Assembly (NCBI RefSeq): GCF_015207705.1
Contig: NZ_JADEWI010000006.1
Span: forward strand, 124,001-188,000
Source of the DNA: Nostoc sp. LEGE 06077
Lineage (GTDB): Bacteria > Cyanobacteriota > Cyanobacteriia > Cyanobacteriales > Nostocaceae
Length of the DNA stretch: 64,000 bases
Reading direction: 5' to 3'
Each line of letters begins with the position of its first letter. The stretch's first letter is position 1. Below, in pieces: positions 8,646 through 16,310 of this stretch. Under the pieces are notes generated by a model, which saw nothing but the letters and a program-made list of their open reading frames with translations, had not been told where the DNA came from and did no database searches. Position numbers and translations under genes: made by a program.

Positions 8646-9325
8646 ATTTCAACTTCAGGAATTGCTGCTAAATATTCCATAGTTGATATTTCTTTTGTTA
8701 GCCATTTATCATGTGCTTCTTGAGGAGTCATTTTGTGGGCTAAAAGTTTTTTCTCCTTATCATCTTCTACAAAAGGAGCGAGTGTTTCTTCTAGCCGGGC
8801 TTTGAAATTTAAATGTTTATCTTCAGAGTAAGTAAACTGGTAAATACTATCAGTGTTAACGAACAAGCAAACCAGGCTAATTTGCTCCAATGGCATTCCT
8901 GTTTGTTCGTATAGGAGAAATAACCTCAGTTGAGTGTGCCATTTGCTATCAAGAATTTCAAATTTAGGAGGTTTTTCAATTGTCCAGTCAAACCCAACTA
9001 CTTGATTTTCACCATAGATAATGAGGTCGCACTCGCTGTAGAGAAGAACATCGTGGTATAAATATTGAAGTTGGGCGTTCCATTGTTTGTTGCCAGGAAT
9101 ATTTAGAAAAGGTTTTACCTTATCGACCCAGTTATTAATTTGGGGATATGCCTTCAATAAAGCTTCGACTGGTAGCCCTAACCCAATTTGTTGCATAATG
9201 AGGTGAAACTGACCGCCAGCAACTTCAGATTCACTTTTGGTAGTTATATTACGATAATTTATCGTTGATAAACATTCTGGATTCTGTTCAACTAGTTCAA
9301 GTGTTTTGTGATTAAATCGATTCAT
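8642..9325 (-). CDS. PD-(D/E)XK nuclease-like protein (RecB family)
   Basis: A 227-residue protein from the ATG at 9325; an upstream in-frame TTG is unlikely. Features of the RecB-type nuclease fold are present: an E34 with a following GGQFH, then D100 in CDLII and D113 in GFDWTIEK. The usual D/E-x-K third motif reads D-W-T here, so the catalytic lysine is not in its standard position; K118 could substitute, or the enzyme may be weakened. It lies immediately downstream of the E1 gene of the PRTRC cassette, with a hairpin just before its start codon. Confidence 0.6.
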   Translation of the reverse strand: MNRFNHKTLELVEQNPECLSTINYRNITTKSESEVAGGQFHLIMQQIGLGLPVEALLKAYPQINNWVDKVKPFLNIPGNKQWNAQLQYLYHDVLLYSECDLIIYGENQVVGFDWTIEKPPKFEILDSKWHTQLRLFLLYEQTGMPLEQISLVCLFVNTDSIYQFTYSEDKHLNFKARLEETLAPFVEDDKEKKLLAHKMTPQEAHDKWLTKEISTMEYLAAIPEVEI

Positions 9326-9332
9326 AAAAATA

Positions 9333-9357
9333 TATCCCAAATTTAGTTTTTGGGATA
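9333..9357 (-). repeat. hairpin just upstream of the nuclease start codon
   Basis: Arms TATCCCAAA and TTTGGGATA with a 7-base loop end 7 bases before the ATG at 9325. The only Shine-Dalgarno-like purines (GGGA) are inside the stem, so the structure could limit translation. Confidence 0.5.
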
Positions 9358-9369
9358 CATTTGCGTAAG

Positions 9370-10227
9370 CTATTTGTGGTAATTTGGCTGTGGAATATAG
9401 TATTTTTTGAGTTGCTCGGTGCTTGTATATAAACTTCTAGTTGACATTGCTTTGAGGTCAAAATAACTGGCGAACTTTTTCAACCCCCCAGTGATGGTTA
9501 ATTCAAGTAAATACTGGGCTGCGATCGCACTCGTCATTTTATTGACGAATAGTGATTGATAATTCCGTGTTTGAATTTCTGCACATGAAAGGTTGTTGTC
9601 AGTGAGTTCTTCTGGTTGAGGAACTAGCAGTTCTGGGTGAACCAGCACCGGGGAGGGAAGATGCAACCAGAATTGAGGTTTGTCTGGGTTATTGGAAGCT
9701 TGGACTATATCAAAATTAGAGTGCGTTCCAATTACTACTTGTCCAGAGTAGTTGCTGTTTCCACAATCCAGCCAAAATAGCGATGCTGGCTCATTTGCAC
9801 TGTTTATTTTAAGAACAGAGTGAATTTTGCTTCTAGCTGTGCTGTTATCTACACAGCCAATGATTATCGTTAGGGTATTCCACCAACTGGCCGTGCGAAT
9901 CATGTCTTCTTCAAACCAGTCGCAAACGGCTGTAATCTCTATTCCATACTTGGCACTGCATCTTGCAGCCAGTGTTTCTGCCTTTGGTAGTCCAATTTCA
10001 GCTTGTTGATAATTTTGGCGGCTGATATTTTTGAGTTCGACAGTATCACCATCGACGATCGCAAAGTTAATTTCTTTCCTAGTGCGCTGGAGTTGCAGAA
10101 TAATTCGACATAAATCTTCTGCAAGAAACCCGCCTGTTCCTCCTACTCCTACTAAGACGAAGTTGATGCGAGTATGATTGCGAGGTAAGACGGGTAAAGC
10201 TTGTTGGTAAGTAGTTAATTCGAGCAT
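9370..10227 (-). CDS. PRTRC-system ThiF/E1-like adenylyltransferase
   Basis: A 285-residue E1-superfamily protein that would adenylate the C-terminus of a ubiquitin-like partner. It has the nucleotide loop GVGGTGG (27-33), DGD (59-61), the adenylation residues ISR (68-70) and LPKAETLAAR (80-89), and GCVDNSTAR (124-132). A cysteine in LDCGNSN (C155) is the best candidate for a thioester site. The ThiF member of PRTRC cassettes (ParB-related, ThiF-related) has this architecture. Its start overlaps the end of the JAB protease gene by 13 bases, so the two are translationally linked. Confidence 0.88.
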   Translation of the reverse strand: MLELTTYQQALPVLPRNHTRINFVLVGVGGTGGFLAEDLCRIILQLQRTRKEINFAIVDGDTVELKNISRQNYQQAEIGLPKAETLAARCSAKYGIEITAVCDWFEEDMIRTASWWNTLTIIIGCVDNSTARSKIHSVLKINSANEPASLFWLDCGNSNYSGQVVIGTHSNFDIVQASNNPDKPQFWLHLPSPVLVHPELLVPQPEELTDNNLSCAEIQTRNYQSLFVNKMTSAIAAQYLLELTITGGLKKFASYFDLKAMSTRSLYTSTEQLKKYYIPQPNYHK

Positions 10228-10811
10228 TTTACCTGTGGCGGCAGTTCAAATATTTGATTGGGGCTGATGTCGAAAAAGTGATTGTATATCCCGATACGGG
10301 TATAAATTGTGGGAATGGTATTCAGTGTGCCAATAATCGCAAACACTCGAAATTTGCCTTTTTCTTCCTGATTGTCTGCACTTGAAGGATAAGCAGCTAG
10401 AGTTCCATGACTGTGCATTTCCACCAAGCTTTCTGTATAGTTTTTATTGAGTGCGCTTTCTAAAGATAAGACGTGAGTAGAGGACGCGGTTTGCAGTGGT
10501 GTGTGACACCACCATTGGTTGTTTGTCACTCCCAAGTAGAATAGGATTTCCTGTTGGGGGTTGATACTGGCAGCATTGATAATCTCGGCGATCGCTTGGC
10601 TGGGGACTTTTGGGACTTTCAGACGAAAGTAGGGTTCAAGGGGTTGGAGTCCAGCAACTTGAGTTTGAGTTAGTTGCAAGCAAACCTCTAACTCGCGACG
10701 ATGCGATCGCAAGAAAAGCCCATTTGCTGCCAGCCAGTATTCCTGGAGTTTTTGACTGTAGGGAGGAAAGTTATTACTTGTAGCGAGGTGATAGCTGATA
10801 AAGGGATTCAT
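10215..10811 (-). CDS. PRTRC system protein A, JAB/JAMM metalloprotease
   Basis: A 198-residue protein with a complete JAMM zinc motif: HSH (133-135), seven residues, then S143-x2-D146, with a candidate catalytic glutamate at E88. JAB proteases in bacterial ubiquitin-like systems process or remove the ubiquitin-like protein. The gene lies between the E2-like gene (2-base gap) and the E1 gene (13-base overlap), as expected for PRTRC protein A. The N-terminal ~75 residues form a separate region that I do not recognise. Confidence 0.85.
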   Translation of the reverse strand: MNPFISYHLATSNNFPPYSQKLQEYWLAANGLFLRSHRRELEVCLQLTQTQVAGLQPLEPYFRLKVPKVPSQAIAEIINAASINPQQEILFYLGVTNNQWWCHTPLQTASSTHVLSLESALNKNYTESLVEMHSHGTLAAYPSSADNQEEKGKFRVFAIIGTLNTIPTIYTRIGIYNHFFDISPNQIFELPPQVKCSN

Positions 10812-10813
10812 GG

Positions 10814-11536
10814 TTAACTGAACAAATGATTGATAATGTCTTCTGGGGTTGTGACTTTCCAGCTATGAACGGGAACAAGGTCACTTGAAGGGTAGGATTT
10901 AGCTTTAGATTCGTGTAATTTGATTAGCTGATTGCAGATATTATCGAGATGAGTTTTTGACTTGCCTTGAGACAAATCCTTGTTAAAAGGTGATTTCCAG
11001 AACAGATCCCAAACTTGGCTTATGGTTGCAGCACTGCACATACTGAGAGAATTTCCCCCAAAGCAAATACTAGAGTCGTCCCAAATATTAGGTAAAGGGG
11101 GCTTGTACAGTTGTGTGTCTGGTTTAAATACCCTCCCTTTAACTGCCCACAGGTAGTATCTACTACCGCATCCAGCAAATAGGAATGCAGGCATAGGGAC
11201 AGTAATTACTTCAGGTTCCTGTCCCATAATTTGAATTTGATATTTTTGGGGAGAGTAAAACTGAATAATGGCCTCTCCCTCTGGATTTTTACCCCACCAA
11301 ATCGTATTGCTAGAAAGCCATCCAGATGCGGCAGTTTTACTTGTGAAGGCTTTCTCTACTGCTTCAGGAGACAAGAATTTATATTTAGATTCTTTGCCTT
11401 CGCGTTCGAGTAGAATAAACTGTCCTTTGAGGATAATTAACTGCCCTAGTAAATCATCTTGGGGAATATTGGCAAGCAGGATTTGGGAGACATTTTCTAA
11501 GTTAATTATCGGTAATATATTTGTGTCTATATTCAT
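10814..11536 (-). CDS. PRTRC system protein B, E2-like
   Basis: A 240-residue protein matching PRTRC protein B, which Pfam places in a prokaryotic E2 superfamily (Prok-E2_D). Visible markers are SGWL (71-74), PPLPNIW (146-152) and the following SICFGGN, in which C158 is the likely equivalent of the E2 cysteine; that assignment is inference. The start is the ATG at 11536, whose ATGA overlaps the stop codon of the preceding gene; an in-frame TTG at 11557 is less likely. Its neighbours are the E1, JAB and ubiquitin-like genes. Confidence 0.8.
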   Translation of the reverse strand: MNIDTNILPIINLENVSQILLANIPQDDLLGQLIILKGQFILLEREGKESKYKFLSPEAVEKAFTSKTAASGWLSSNTIWWGKNPEGEAIIQFYSPQKYQIQIMGQEPEVITVPMPAFLFAGCGSRYYLWAVKGRVFKPDTQLYKPPLPNIWDDSSICFGGNSLSMCSAATISQVWDLFWKSPFNKDLSQGKSKTHLDNICNQLIKLHESKAKSYPSSDLVPVHSWKVTTPEDIINHLFS

Positions 11537-12261
11537 GCTTTTGATGCTTGGTTCCAAATTTTCACTGCTGCTTTTCGAGCAGAAAGAGATGTTTCTAACA
11601 AATGACTAACCTCATTTGATTTCTCCAACATCAAGACGGCTTCTTGCCACTTTTGAGCGAGAAATATGATATTCTCATAAGTCCATTCCAGCCAATCGCT
11701 TGTTTCACACGTAATATCTAGCCAAATATTTTCAGTTGAGTAATCTATAATTCGTATGGCTATATCTAAATATTGCAGGGGACTTTTGTAACGACGACAC
11801 AGCTTTACGAATTTCTCGAAATAAATTTCTTCTGCTGGAGCAATGTAGTCAGGAGTAAAACCAAAATTTAGTTTCCATTGGCTGATATTGTACCCTTGCC
11901 CCATCAATGACAGTAGGAACTTTTCTGAGTATACCAGTTCCTCAAAATCTTCATTCCACCACTCAAGTCTTTGTGGTGAAACTAGAATACTATCACGTTC
12001 GGGATTAAACTCGATTTCATCGATATATTCTACTGGGAATAGATTTGCATTCACTAGGTTAATAAATTCAATTTCTCTATCTAGATAAGCACTTGTTGGA
12101 TGTGATTGTTTATTAATAGGTATGGTTGATTCTAACCATTTTTCTGGAAATAATTTTTGATACAGGCTTAAGAAATTAACTCGTTCGGAAAGATTTTCTA
12201 GGTAACTAACTGCTGTTAGACAAGTAATGGGTATTTTGAATGAGTGGATATTGCAAAGCAT
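11533..12261 (-). CDS. hypothetical protein in the position of PRTRC protein F
   Basis: A 242-residue soluble protein with many aromatic and acidic residues, such as RLEWWNEDFEELVY at about 98-111. I see no catalytic motif. It lies between the ubiquitin-like gene and the E2-like gene, where other PRTRC cassettes carry protein F; that identity is positional only. The gene ends in an ATGA overlap with the E2-like gene, and a hairpin sits 8 bases upstream of its start. Confidence 0.55.
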   Translation of the reverse strand: MLCNIHSFKIPITCLTAVSYLENLSERVNFLSLYQKLFPEKWLESTIPINKQSHPTSAYLDREIEFINLVNANLFPVEYIDEIEFNPERDSILVSPQRLEWWNEDFEELVYSEKFLLSLMGQGYNISQWKLNFGFTPDYIAPAEEIYFEKFVKLCRRYKSPLQYLDIAIRIIDYSTENIWLDITCETSDWLEWTYENIIFLAQKWQEAVLMLEKSNEVSHLLETSLSARKAAVKIWNQASKA

Positions 12262-12269
12262 AACTAATC

Positions 12270-12292
12270 AGCCGCTACGAGTTATAGCGGCT
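12270..12292 (-). repeat. hairpin between the ubiquitin-like gene and the next gene
   Basis: Arms AGCCGCTA and TAGCGGCT with a 7-base loop fill the 39-base gap and end 8 bases before the ATG at 12261. It could tune expression between the ubiquitin-like protein and the downstream enzymes. Confidence 0.55.
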
Positions 12293-12300
12293 ATATGTGA

Positions 12301-12723
12301 TTACAGTACAGGATATTTACTCGTAATAGCAGGTTGCTGTTTAAGGCTTTGAGCAACTTTTTCGCTATAGGTTTCCCATGATTGACCGAGCTTGATAGCT
12401 TTATCTATCTCAGGTTGTAAGGTAATTAAACTTTCGAGATTCATTTGACTGTTTATCTCTAGAAGCTTTATCTGCCATCCTAACTTTAGTGCAGGATTTA
12501 TTTCTTCAAAACTGTTTTTCAATTCTCTAAATTGACTTCCTTTAGTACCTGCTGTTTTTACTAAACGAATTGAAACTGTATCATCAGTTGTTTGCCGTTC
12601 AATTTCGGCATTAGCATACTCTGGAAAGTAGACGCTGATGGCTGTTTTGAGGGTATTGTCATCCTGGGCGATCGCCTCATCCAGAGGAATTTCTTGTCCT
12701 TCAATAATAGCAATGTACTTCAT
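12301..12723 (-). CDS. PRTRC system protein C, ubiquitin-like, with C-terminal extension
   Basis: The first ~62 of 140 residues fit the prokaryotic ubiquitin-like PRTRC protein C: a beta start (KYIAIIEG), the Y-F-P-E-Y segment (32-36), a DTVSIRL strand and the terminal motif AGTKG (58-62). As I remember them, PRTRC C proteins end at this GTKG. Here translation continues for about 78 residues as a helical region (SQFRELKNSF onward) with a polar end. The glycine is therefore buried and would need processing, for instance by the JAB protease encoded four genes away, before E1 activation. This last step is inference. Confidence 0.75.
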   Translation of the reverse strand: MKYIAIIEGQEIPLDEAIAQDDNTLKTAISVYFPEYANAEIERQTTDDTVSIRLVKTAGTKGSQFRELKNSFEEINPALKLGWQIKLLEINSQMNLESLITLQPEIDKAIKLGQSWETYSEKVAQSLKQQPAITSKYPVL

Positions 12724-12728
12724 GGTAA

Positions 12729-13211
12729 TTAAAATAGTGACAGTTGGTTGTTAGGCGCAGGTTTTTTATCTTTATCTTCAGGTAGATTACGCTTTTGTAC
12801 TTGTCTGGATTGTTCTTGTTGATTCTGAACTTTAGTCTGCTTTTCCATCCTTTGTTTGCAAATATTTAGCATTTCTGGGAGAGATTTTTCTAAATCCTGT
12901 AGCCAGTTATTTATGACAGGCTGAGATGTTATCTCAGTTAAGTTAATTATCTTAATAATCGGAGGTGCATCTTGGATTCCAATTGTGACAATTGCTTTTT
13001 CAGAATTTGGTGTTAACTGAATTGTTATTATGGCGGTTTTTGTAAAAACTATCCCGCTAGATGAATCTTGACTTATAACTTCAGTATTTACTGATTCATC
13101 TAATGTCTCTTCTAAATTGCTATTATCCTGAATATCAGGATTAAAATCTTTACTGCTATAGCTATTTTCAAAGCCAGTTGCATTCTCGTCAGGTGATGTT
13201 TGATTACTCAT
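12729..13211 (-). CDS. PRTRC protein E-like acidic protein
   Basis: A 160-residue protein with a disordered acidic N-terminus (1-50), a beta-rich core (about 52-95), one helix (about 96-118) and a highly charged Gln/Lys tail ending NNQLSLF. PRTRC protein E is about this size, has the same order of parts and precedes protein C, so the assignment rests on layout and gene order more than sequence. The QLSLF end resembles a clamp-binding peptide (QLxLF). This is notable because a plasmid DnaN is encoded nearby. Confidence 0.5.
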   Translation of the reverse strand: MSNQTSPDENATGFENSYSSKDFNPDIQDNSNLEETLDESVNTEVISQDSSSGIVFTKTAIITIQLTPNSEKAIVTIGIQDAPPIIKIINLTEITSQPVINNWLQDLEKSLPEMLNICKQRMEKQTKVQNQQEQSRQVQKRNLPEDKDKKPAPNNQLSLF

Positions 13212-13213
13212 GA

Positions 13214-14206
13214 TTAAGAGAGATTAGCTAATCTAAATAAGGTGCGGATAGTAATACCTGTCTTGTTAAAAGACTGCCATTTGTAGGCGCATTCGCCTGG
13301 TTTGTACTTAGGAGAAAGTTGGCTCCAGGTGTCCCATGCCTTAAATAAAATGGGACTAACACTCTTGAGTGCCATCCCGACTTGAATCCACGAATGGTAG
13401 TCATCTGCAAACCGAGGGTGGATGACTTCGAGTAGTACAAGTGCGGTTTGAATATTGGTTTCCATTGAGGGAATTAAATGAGCGTACCTGTCTACCCCAT
13501 ATCTGCGGTTATATTTTTCTTTGGGTAGGTTAAACTTTCTTGTTTTCTCCTGTTTGGCAAGCATTTGGGCAATTACCCAATCGGGAGCTATTTCTATTTG
13601 GCGTTCAGATGGACTACAGCCGGGAAGCCATCTGTAATTTCTACCTTCTGGGTGAAAGGACGGGGGGAGGATTGAAGCTAGGTTTTTGCCTCGAAATTCC
13701 AGGTGTTCGTCCTTCCCAGTTTTGATTTTGCGAGATTTAACATCGCAAGCTTTTGACTTGGGAATGAGGTATAGGCGTTGGCTGCGATATTTCCTCCCAG
13801 AGGTAAATGCAATTGTGGGAGGGAGATATTGTTGAGCGCGATCGTGTAACGACTCCATAGGAGTATCGTTGATGGGTGTTAGCTGATTAAATTCTTTTGG
13901 TTCTGGGTGTTCGTTAATTTGGATGATTTGTCGCCAGGATGTTTCCCCATCGCAGTCAATAGCTACTAAGTACCCTTGAGGATGATTGAAACCGCAAACC
14001 AAGGCTACACCAGTGGGGGTGATAAATCTGTTATTTGTCCAAAATTTTAATCGGCGGCGAACGAGTTCAGTTTGTAGTTCTTTGGGAGAGTAAGTATTTT
14101 TTTCCCATTCTTTCCCTAAAGGACGTTTACCAAAGGTAGGAACGATTCGCCATTCTTCGGGTAAGTTGTCAAGCGAAGATACCAAATGACGGATTTGGGC
14201 GTGCAT
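13214..14206 (-). CDS. primase-polymerase with PriCT-type C-terminus
   Basis: A 330-residue protein. The N-terminal ~215 residues match the bifunctional primase-polymerase (Prim-Pol) domain, with the metal-binding pair D84-x-D86 in VAIDCDGE and a later HLEFRG. The C-terminal ~75 residues (DDYHSWIQVGMALKS to the FRLANLS end) match PriCT-2. There is no helicase domain, unlike many plasmid Prim-Pol proteins. It heads the cassette, with 2 bases between its stop and the next start. Its ATG lies inside an inverted-repeat arm. Confidence 0.85.
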   Translation of the reverse strand: MHAQIRHLVSSLDNLPEEWRIVPTFGKRPLGKEWEKNTYSPKELQTELVRRRLKFWTNNRFITPTGVALVCGFNHPQGYLVAIDCDGETSWRQIIQINEHPEPKEFNQLTPINDTPMESLHDRAQQYLPPTIAFTSGRKYRSQRLYLIPKSKACDVKSRKIKTGKDEHLEFRGKNLASILPPSFHPEGRNYRWLPGCSPSERQIEIAPDWVIAQMLAKQEKTRKFNLPKEKYNRRYGVDRYAHLIPSMETNIQTALVLLEVIHPRFADDYHSWIQVGMALKSVSPILFKAWDTWSQLSPKYKPGECAYKWQSFNKTGITIRTLFRLANLS

Positions 14207-14242
14207 GAATTCATGTGGCTAATTATTTCGATAATTCATGCA
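14202..14242 (-). repeat. inverted repeat enclosing the primase start codon
   Basis: Perfect 10-base arms TGCATGAATT and AATTCATGCA are 21 bases apart. The ATG of the primase gene (14204-14206) is inside one arm. A smaller AATTAT-TTCG-ATAATT hairpin is nested at 14221-14236. The fold could occlude initiation or be a protein-binding operator. Confidence 0.55.
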
Positions 14243-14330
14243 CAAGTGCGTTAGTAACCGTAGTGGTTTGAGATTATGACTGTCGTGCTAATTGATTGTC
14301 AGCTTCAACTAGCTTAACAATTGAGCCACT

Positions 14331-14351
14331 CTACGAACTTCTAGTTCGTAG
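14331..14351. repeat. short perfect hairpin downstream of tnpB
   Basis: Arms CTACGAACT and AGTTCGTAG with a 3-base loop lie 14 bases beyond the tnpB stop. IS200/IS605 elements carry subterminal hairpins at their ends, and the guide RNA of TnpB comes from this side, so it may mark the right end of the element. Confidence 0.45.
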
Positions 14352-14364
14352 ATTCAGGCAAAGA

Positions 14365-15882
14365 TCACGCTAACTTTTCGCGCCTTATCGCTATCTGGTT
14401 AACGCTTTTGCCCTCATGGTTGAACTGTTCTAAGGATGAATGAGTCAGCCTACTTTCGGACTCGCCTACTTGTTCACAGTTTGTTTGATATTGTTGCCAT
14501 GCCAACCATAAGGTTTGCTCCAACCTCGGATACTCACATTGAGCATCCTGCAATGACAACGTATCATCCTCATTAATGTATCTACTCAGAAATGCACTGA
14601 AAATATCACGGTGCATAACAATTCCTGTCACATCTCTATGAACCCTTTGGGATAGCGATTTCTTGATACGACTACCATCTAAATGAGTTTGAGAGAGTGC
14701 AGTTTTCTGGGTAGAAAAAGTTATGAATTGACCACCAGCATTTTCAGCTTTGCGTTTCAATTCAGATTGCACAAATCCAGGTGACTTAGCAGAAATAGCT
14801 TTGCCATAGCGTTTCTGCCATCCCTTGACTGAGACTTTCTCAGCTTTAATTATGTTGCCATGTCTTAAAATCTCATTAACTATTTTACAATTTTGGGACT
14901 TGGTATAAGCATTTTTACGTTTTTCTAATTCACGCTTCTTTTGAGCAGTCTTTTTGTATGTCTTAGACTTGTTCCATTTGCGACTACCTTTTTTGAATTT
15001 GCCTTTTTTAACAACTGTTTTTCGTCCCTTTTTGGCTAAAAAATCTGGCTCATAATTGTCAGAATTATTAGCCCGTTGAGAACGCTGCATCTTTCTTTGT
15101 AGTCGCGTTATTTCCTTCTGGAAGTTAGGAACTTTATCAGCAAAAGGCAATAAACCAGCATGATTGTCACCTACAAAAGCAATGTTAGAGATATTGAGGT
15201 CTAAGCCAACAATACCTTCTGAAACATAGTTTTGTGGTTTTTGATATGGGACTCCTTCATTAATTAACTGGACAAACCATCTGCATTTACCATTAATCTC
15301 TTTCCACAACAGACGAACATATTTAACAGGTGAATTTAATCCATGATGTATTACTGGATTAGATTCATCGATCATAGGATTGAGCTTGAGTTTTCCCCAT
15401 ACCAATTGACCATCTTTCCAACGTAAACCTTGTTTGTTAGATTTACCTTCAACAGACCTGAATCTGTTAGAGGTTTTAAACCTAACTTTTTTGGCTAATC
15501 CGAACAAAATTTTTTCACTAGCTCTAAAAGCACGAGTAGCTATTGTCTGTTGGGTATTAGAGTCTAATTTTTCAGCAATCCATTTTGATTTATTGCTAAC
15601 TAATGTGGCATAAGCTTGTAAGTCATAATCCGAATATCTATATAGCTTTCTAGCTTCAGAGAACATGGTAGAACGCTGTTTATGAAGCTCTATGGGCAGC
15701 TTTTTGGCTGCTTGATAGACATCAGATTTTTTAACCAACTCCATCCTAGTCATTGCTTCATTTAGGCAAGCATTATATAACTGTCTACTTGCTTGAAAAC
15801 GAGCTAACAACTCTGATTCTCGCTTGCTATCAACCAATAAGGGAATTGTGGTTACAAAAGATGGAGTTTTGCTTTTAGCCAT
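14365..15882 (-). CDS. tnpB: TnpB-family RNA-guided nuclease homologue, solitary
   Basis: A 505-residue IS200/IS605-type TnpB. The RuvC residues remain: D228 in GLDLN, E348 in IKAEKV and D426 in MHRD. The CxxC pairs of the zinc finger normally found between the last two are missing: residues 392-426 hold the flanking KTALSQ and KKSLSQR pattern but no cysteines. No TnpA transposase gene accompanies it. A strong GGAGG precedes the ATG. It interrupts the cassette region and is probably an insertion; loss of the finger could mean an inactive or repurposed protein. Confidence 0.85.
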   Translation of the reverse strand: MAKSKTPSFVTTIPLLVDSKRESELLARFQASRQLYNACLNEAMTRMELVKKSDVYQAAKKLPIELHKQRSTMFSEARKLYRYSDYDLQAYATLVSNKSKWIAEKLDSNTQQTIATRAFRASEKILFGLAKKVRFKTSNRFRSVEGKSNKQGLRWKDGQLVWGKLKLNPMIDESNPVIHHGLNSPVKYVRLLWKEINGKCRWFVQLINEGVPYQKPQNYVSEGIVGLDLNISNIAFVGDNHAGLLPFADKVPNFQKEITRLQRKMQRSQRANNSDNYEPDFLAKKGRKTVVKKGKFKKGSRKWNKSKTYKKTAQKKRELEKRKNAYTKSQNCKIVNEILRHGNIIKAEKVSVKGWQKRYGKAISAKSPGFVQSELKRKAENAGGQFITFSTQKTALSQTHLDGSRIKKSLSQRVHRDVTGIVMHRDIFSAFLSRYINEDDTLSLQDAQCEYPRLEQTLWLAWQQYQTNCEQVGESESRLTHSSLEQFNHEGKSVNQIAIRREKLA

Positions 15883-16011
15883 TATTTAATCACCTCCTTG
15901 ATTACTAATAATAATCTCATGAAATTAGCTGATTATCAACAATTTCATTAACTTCTAAAAACACTGCAACTAAAGTTGTATAAGTCAGGTTTCCGCCACG
16001 ATATAAATAAT

Positions 16012-16050
16012 GTTGGTAGTTCAATTCATTTAATTTCTTGAACTACCAAC
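16012..16050 (-). terminator. hairpin after the 61-residue gene
   Basis: Perfect 13-base arms GTTGGTAGTTCAA and TTGAACTACCAAC with a 13-base loop. On the minus strand it follows the 61-residue gene and is trailed by ATTATTTATA. The adjoining CTTCGGGACGCTAACGCGAAC resembles a dispersed Nostoc-type repeat. Confidence 0.5.
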
Positions 16051-16096
16051 TTCCCTTCGGGACGCTAACGCGAACGTGGCTACCACCTTTCCCTTA

Positions 16097-16282
16097 CTAT
16101 TTAGGTGTATTGTGGTCAAACGCTTTAATACCGGATACAAATTGTTGCCACTGCTGCCATTTCTCTTTTGAATAGGTGTGGTTAGGGTCAAAGTTGCAGA
16201 CTTGACAGAATTTATGAAAATCAGCATTCCAGTGAAACTTACAAATACCTGTTATGAAATAGTTGATTTGTTGCTCGTCCAT
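16097..16282 (-). CDS. small hypothetical protein
   Basis: A 61-residue protein that I do not recognise. Its composition is protein-like, with CKFHWNADFHKFCQVC near the middle (two cysteines and two histidines, which could bind a metal) and WQQWQQF close to the end. It follows the 248-residue gene by 28 bases on the same strand and is terminated by the hairpin at 16012. No strong ribosome-binding site is visible. Confidence 0.5.
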   Translation of the reverse strand: MDEQQINYFITGICKFHWNADFHKFCQVCNFDPNHTYSKEKWQQWQQFVSGIKAFDHNTPK

Positions 16283-16310
16283 GATTAATATTTCAGAAGG
16301 TGATTATGTT

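Noticed and set aside
14365-15882. tnpB as a Cas12-type effector with a CRISPR array
   Set aside because: No array of repeats and spacers is seen anywhere in the window, there are no cas1/cas2 genes, and the protein has TnpB length and layout.
16030-16227. Open frame of 65 codons overlapping the 61-residue gene
   Set aside because: It lies in another frame over the same bases, has a poor composition and includes the terminal hairpin and a dispersed repeat, so it is not a gene.
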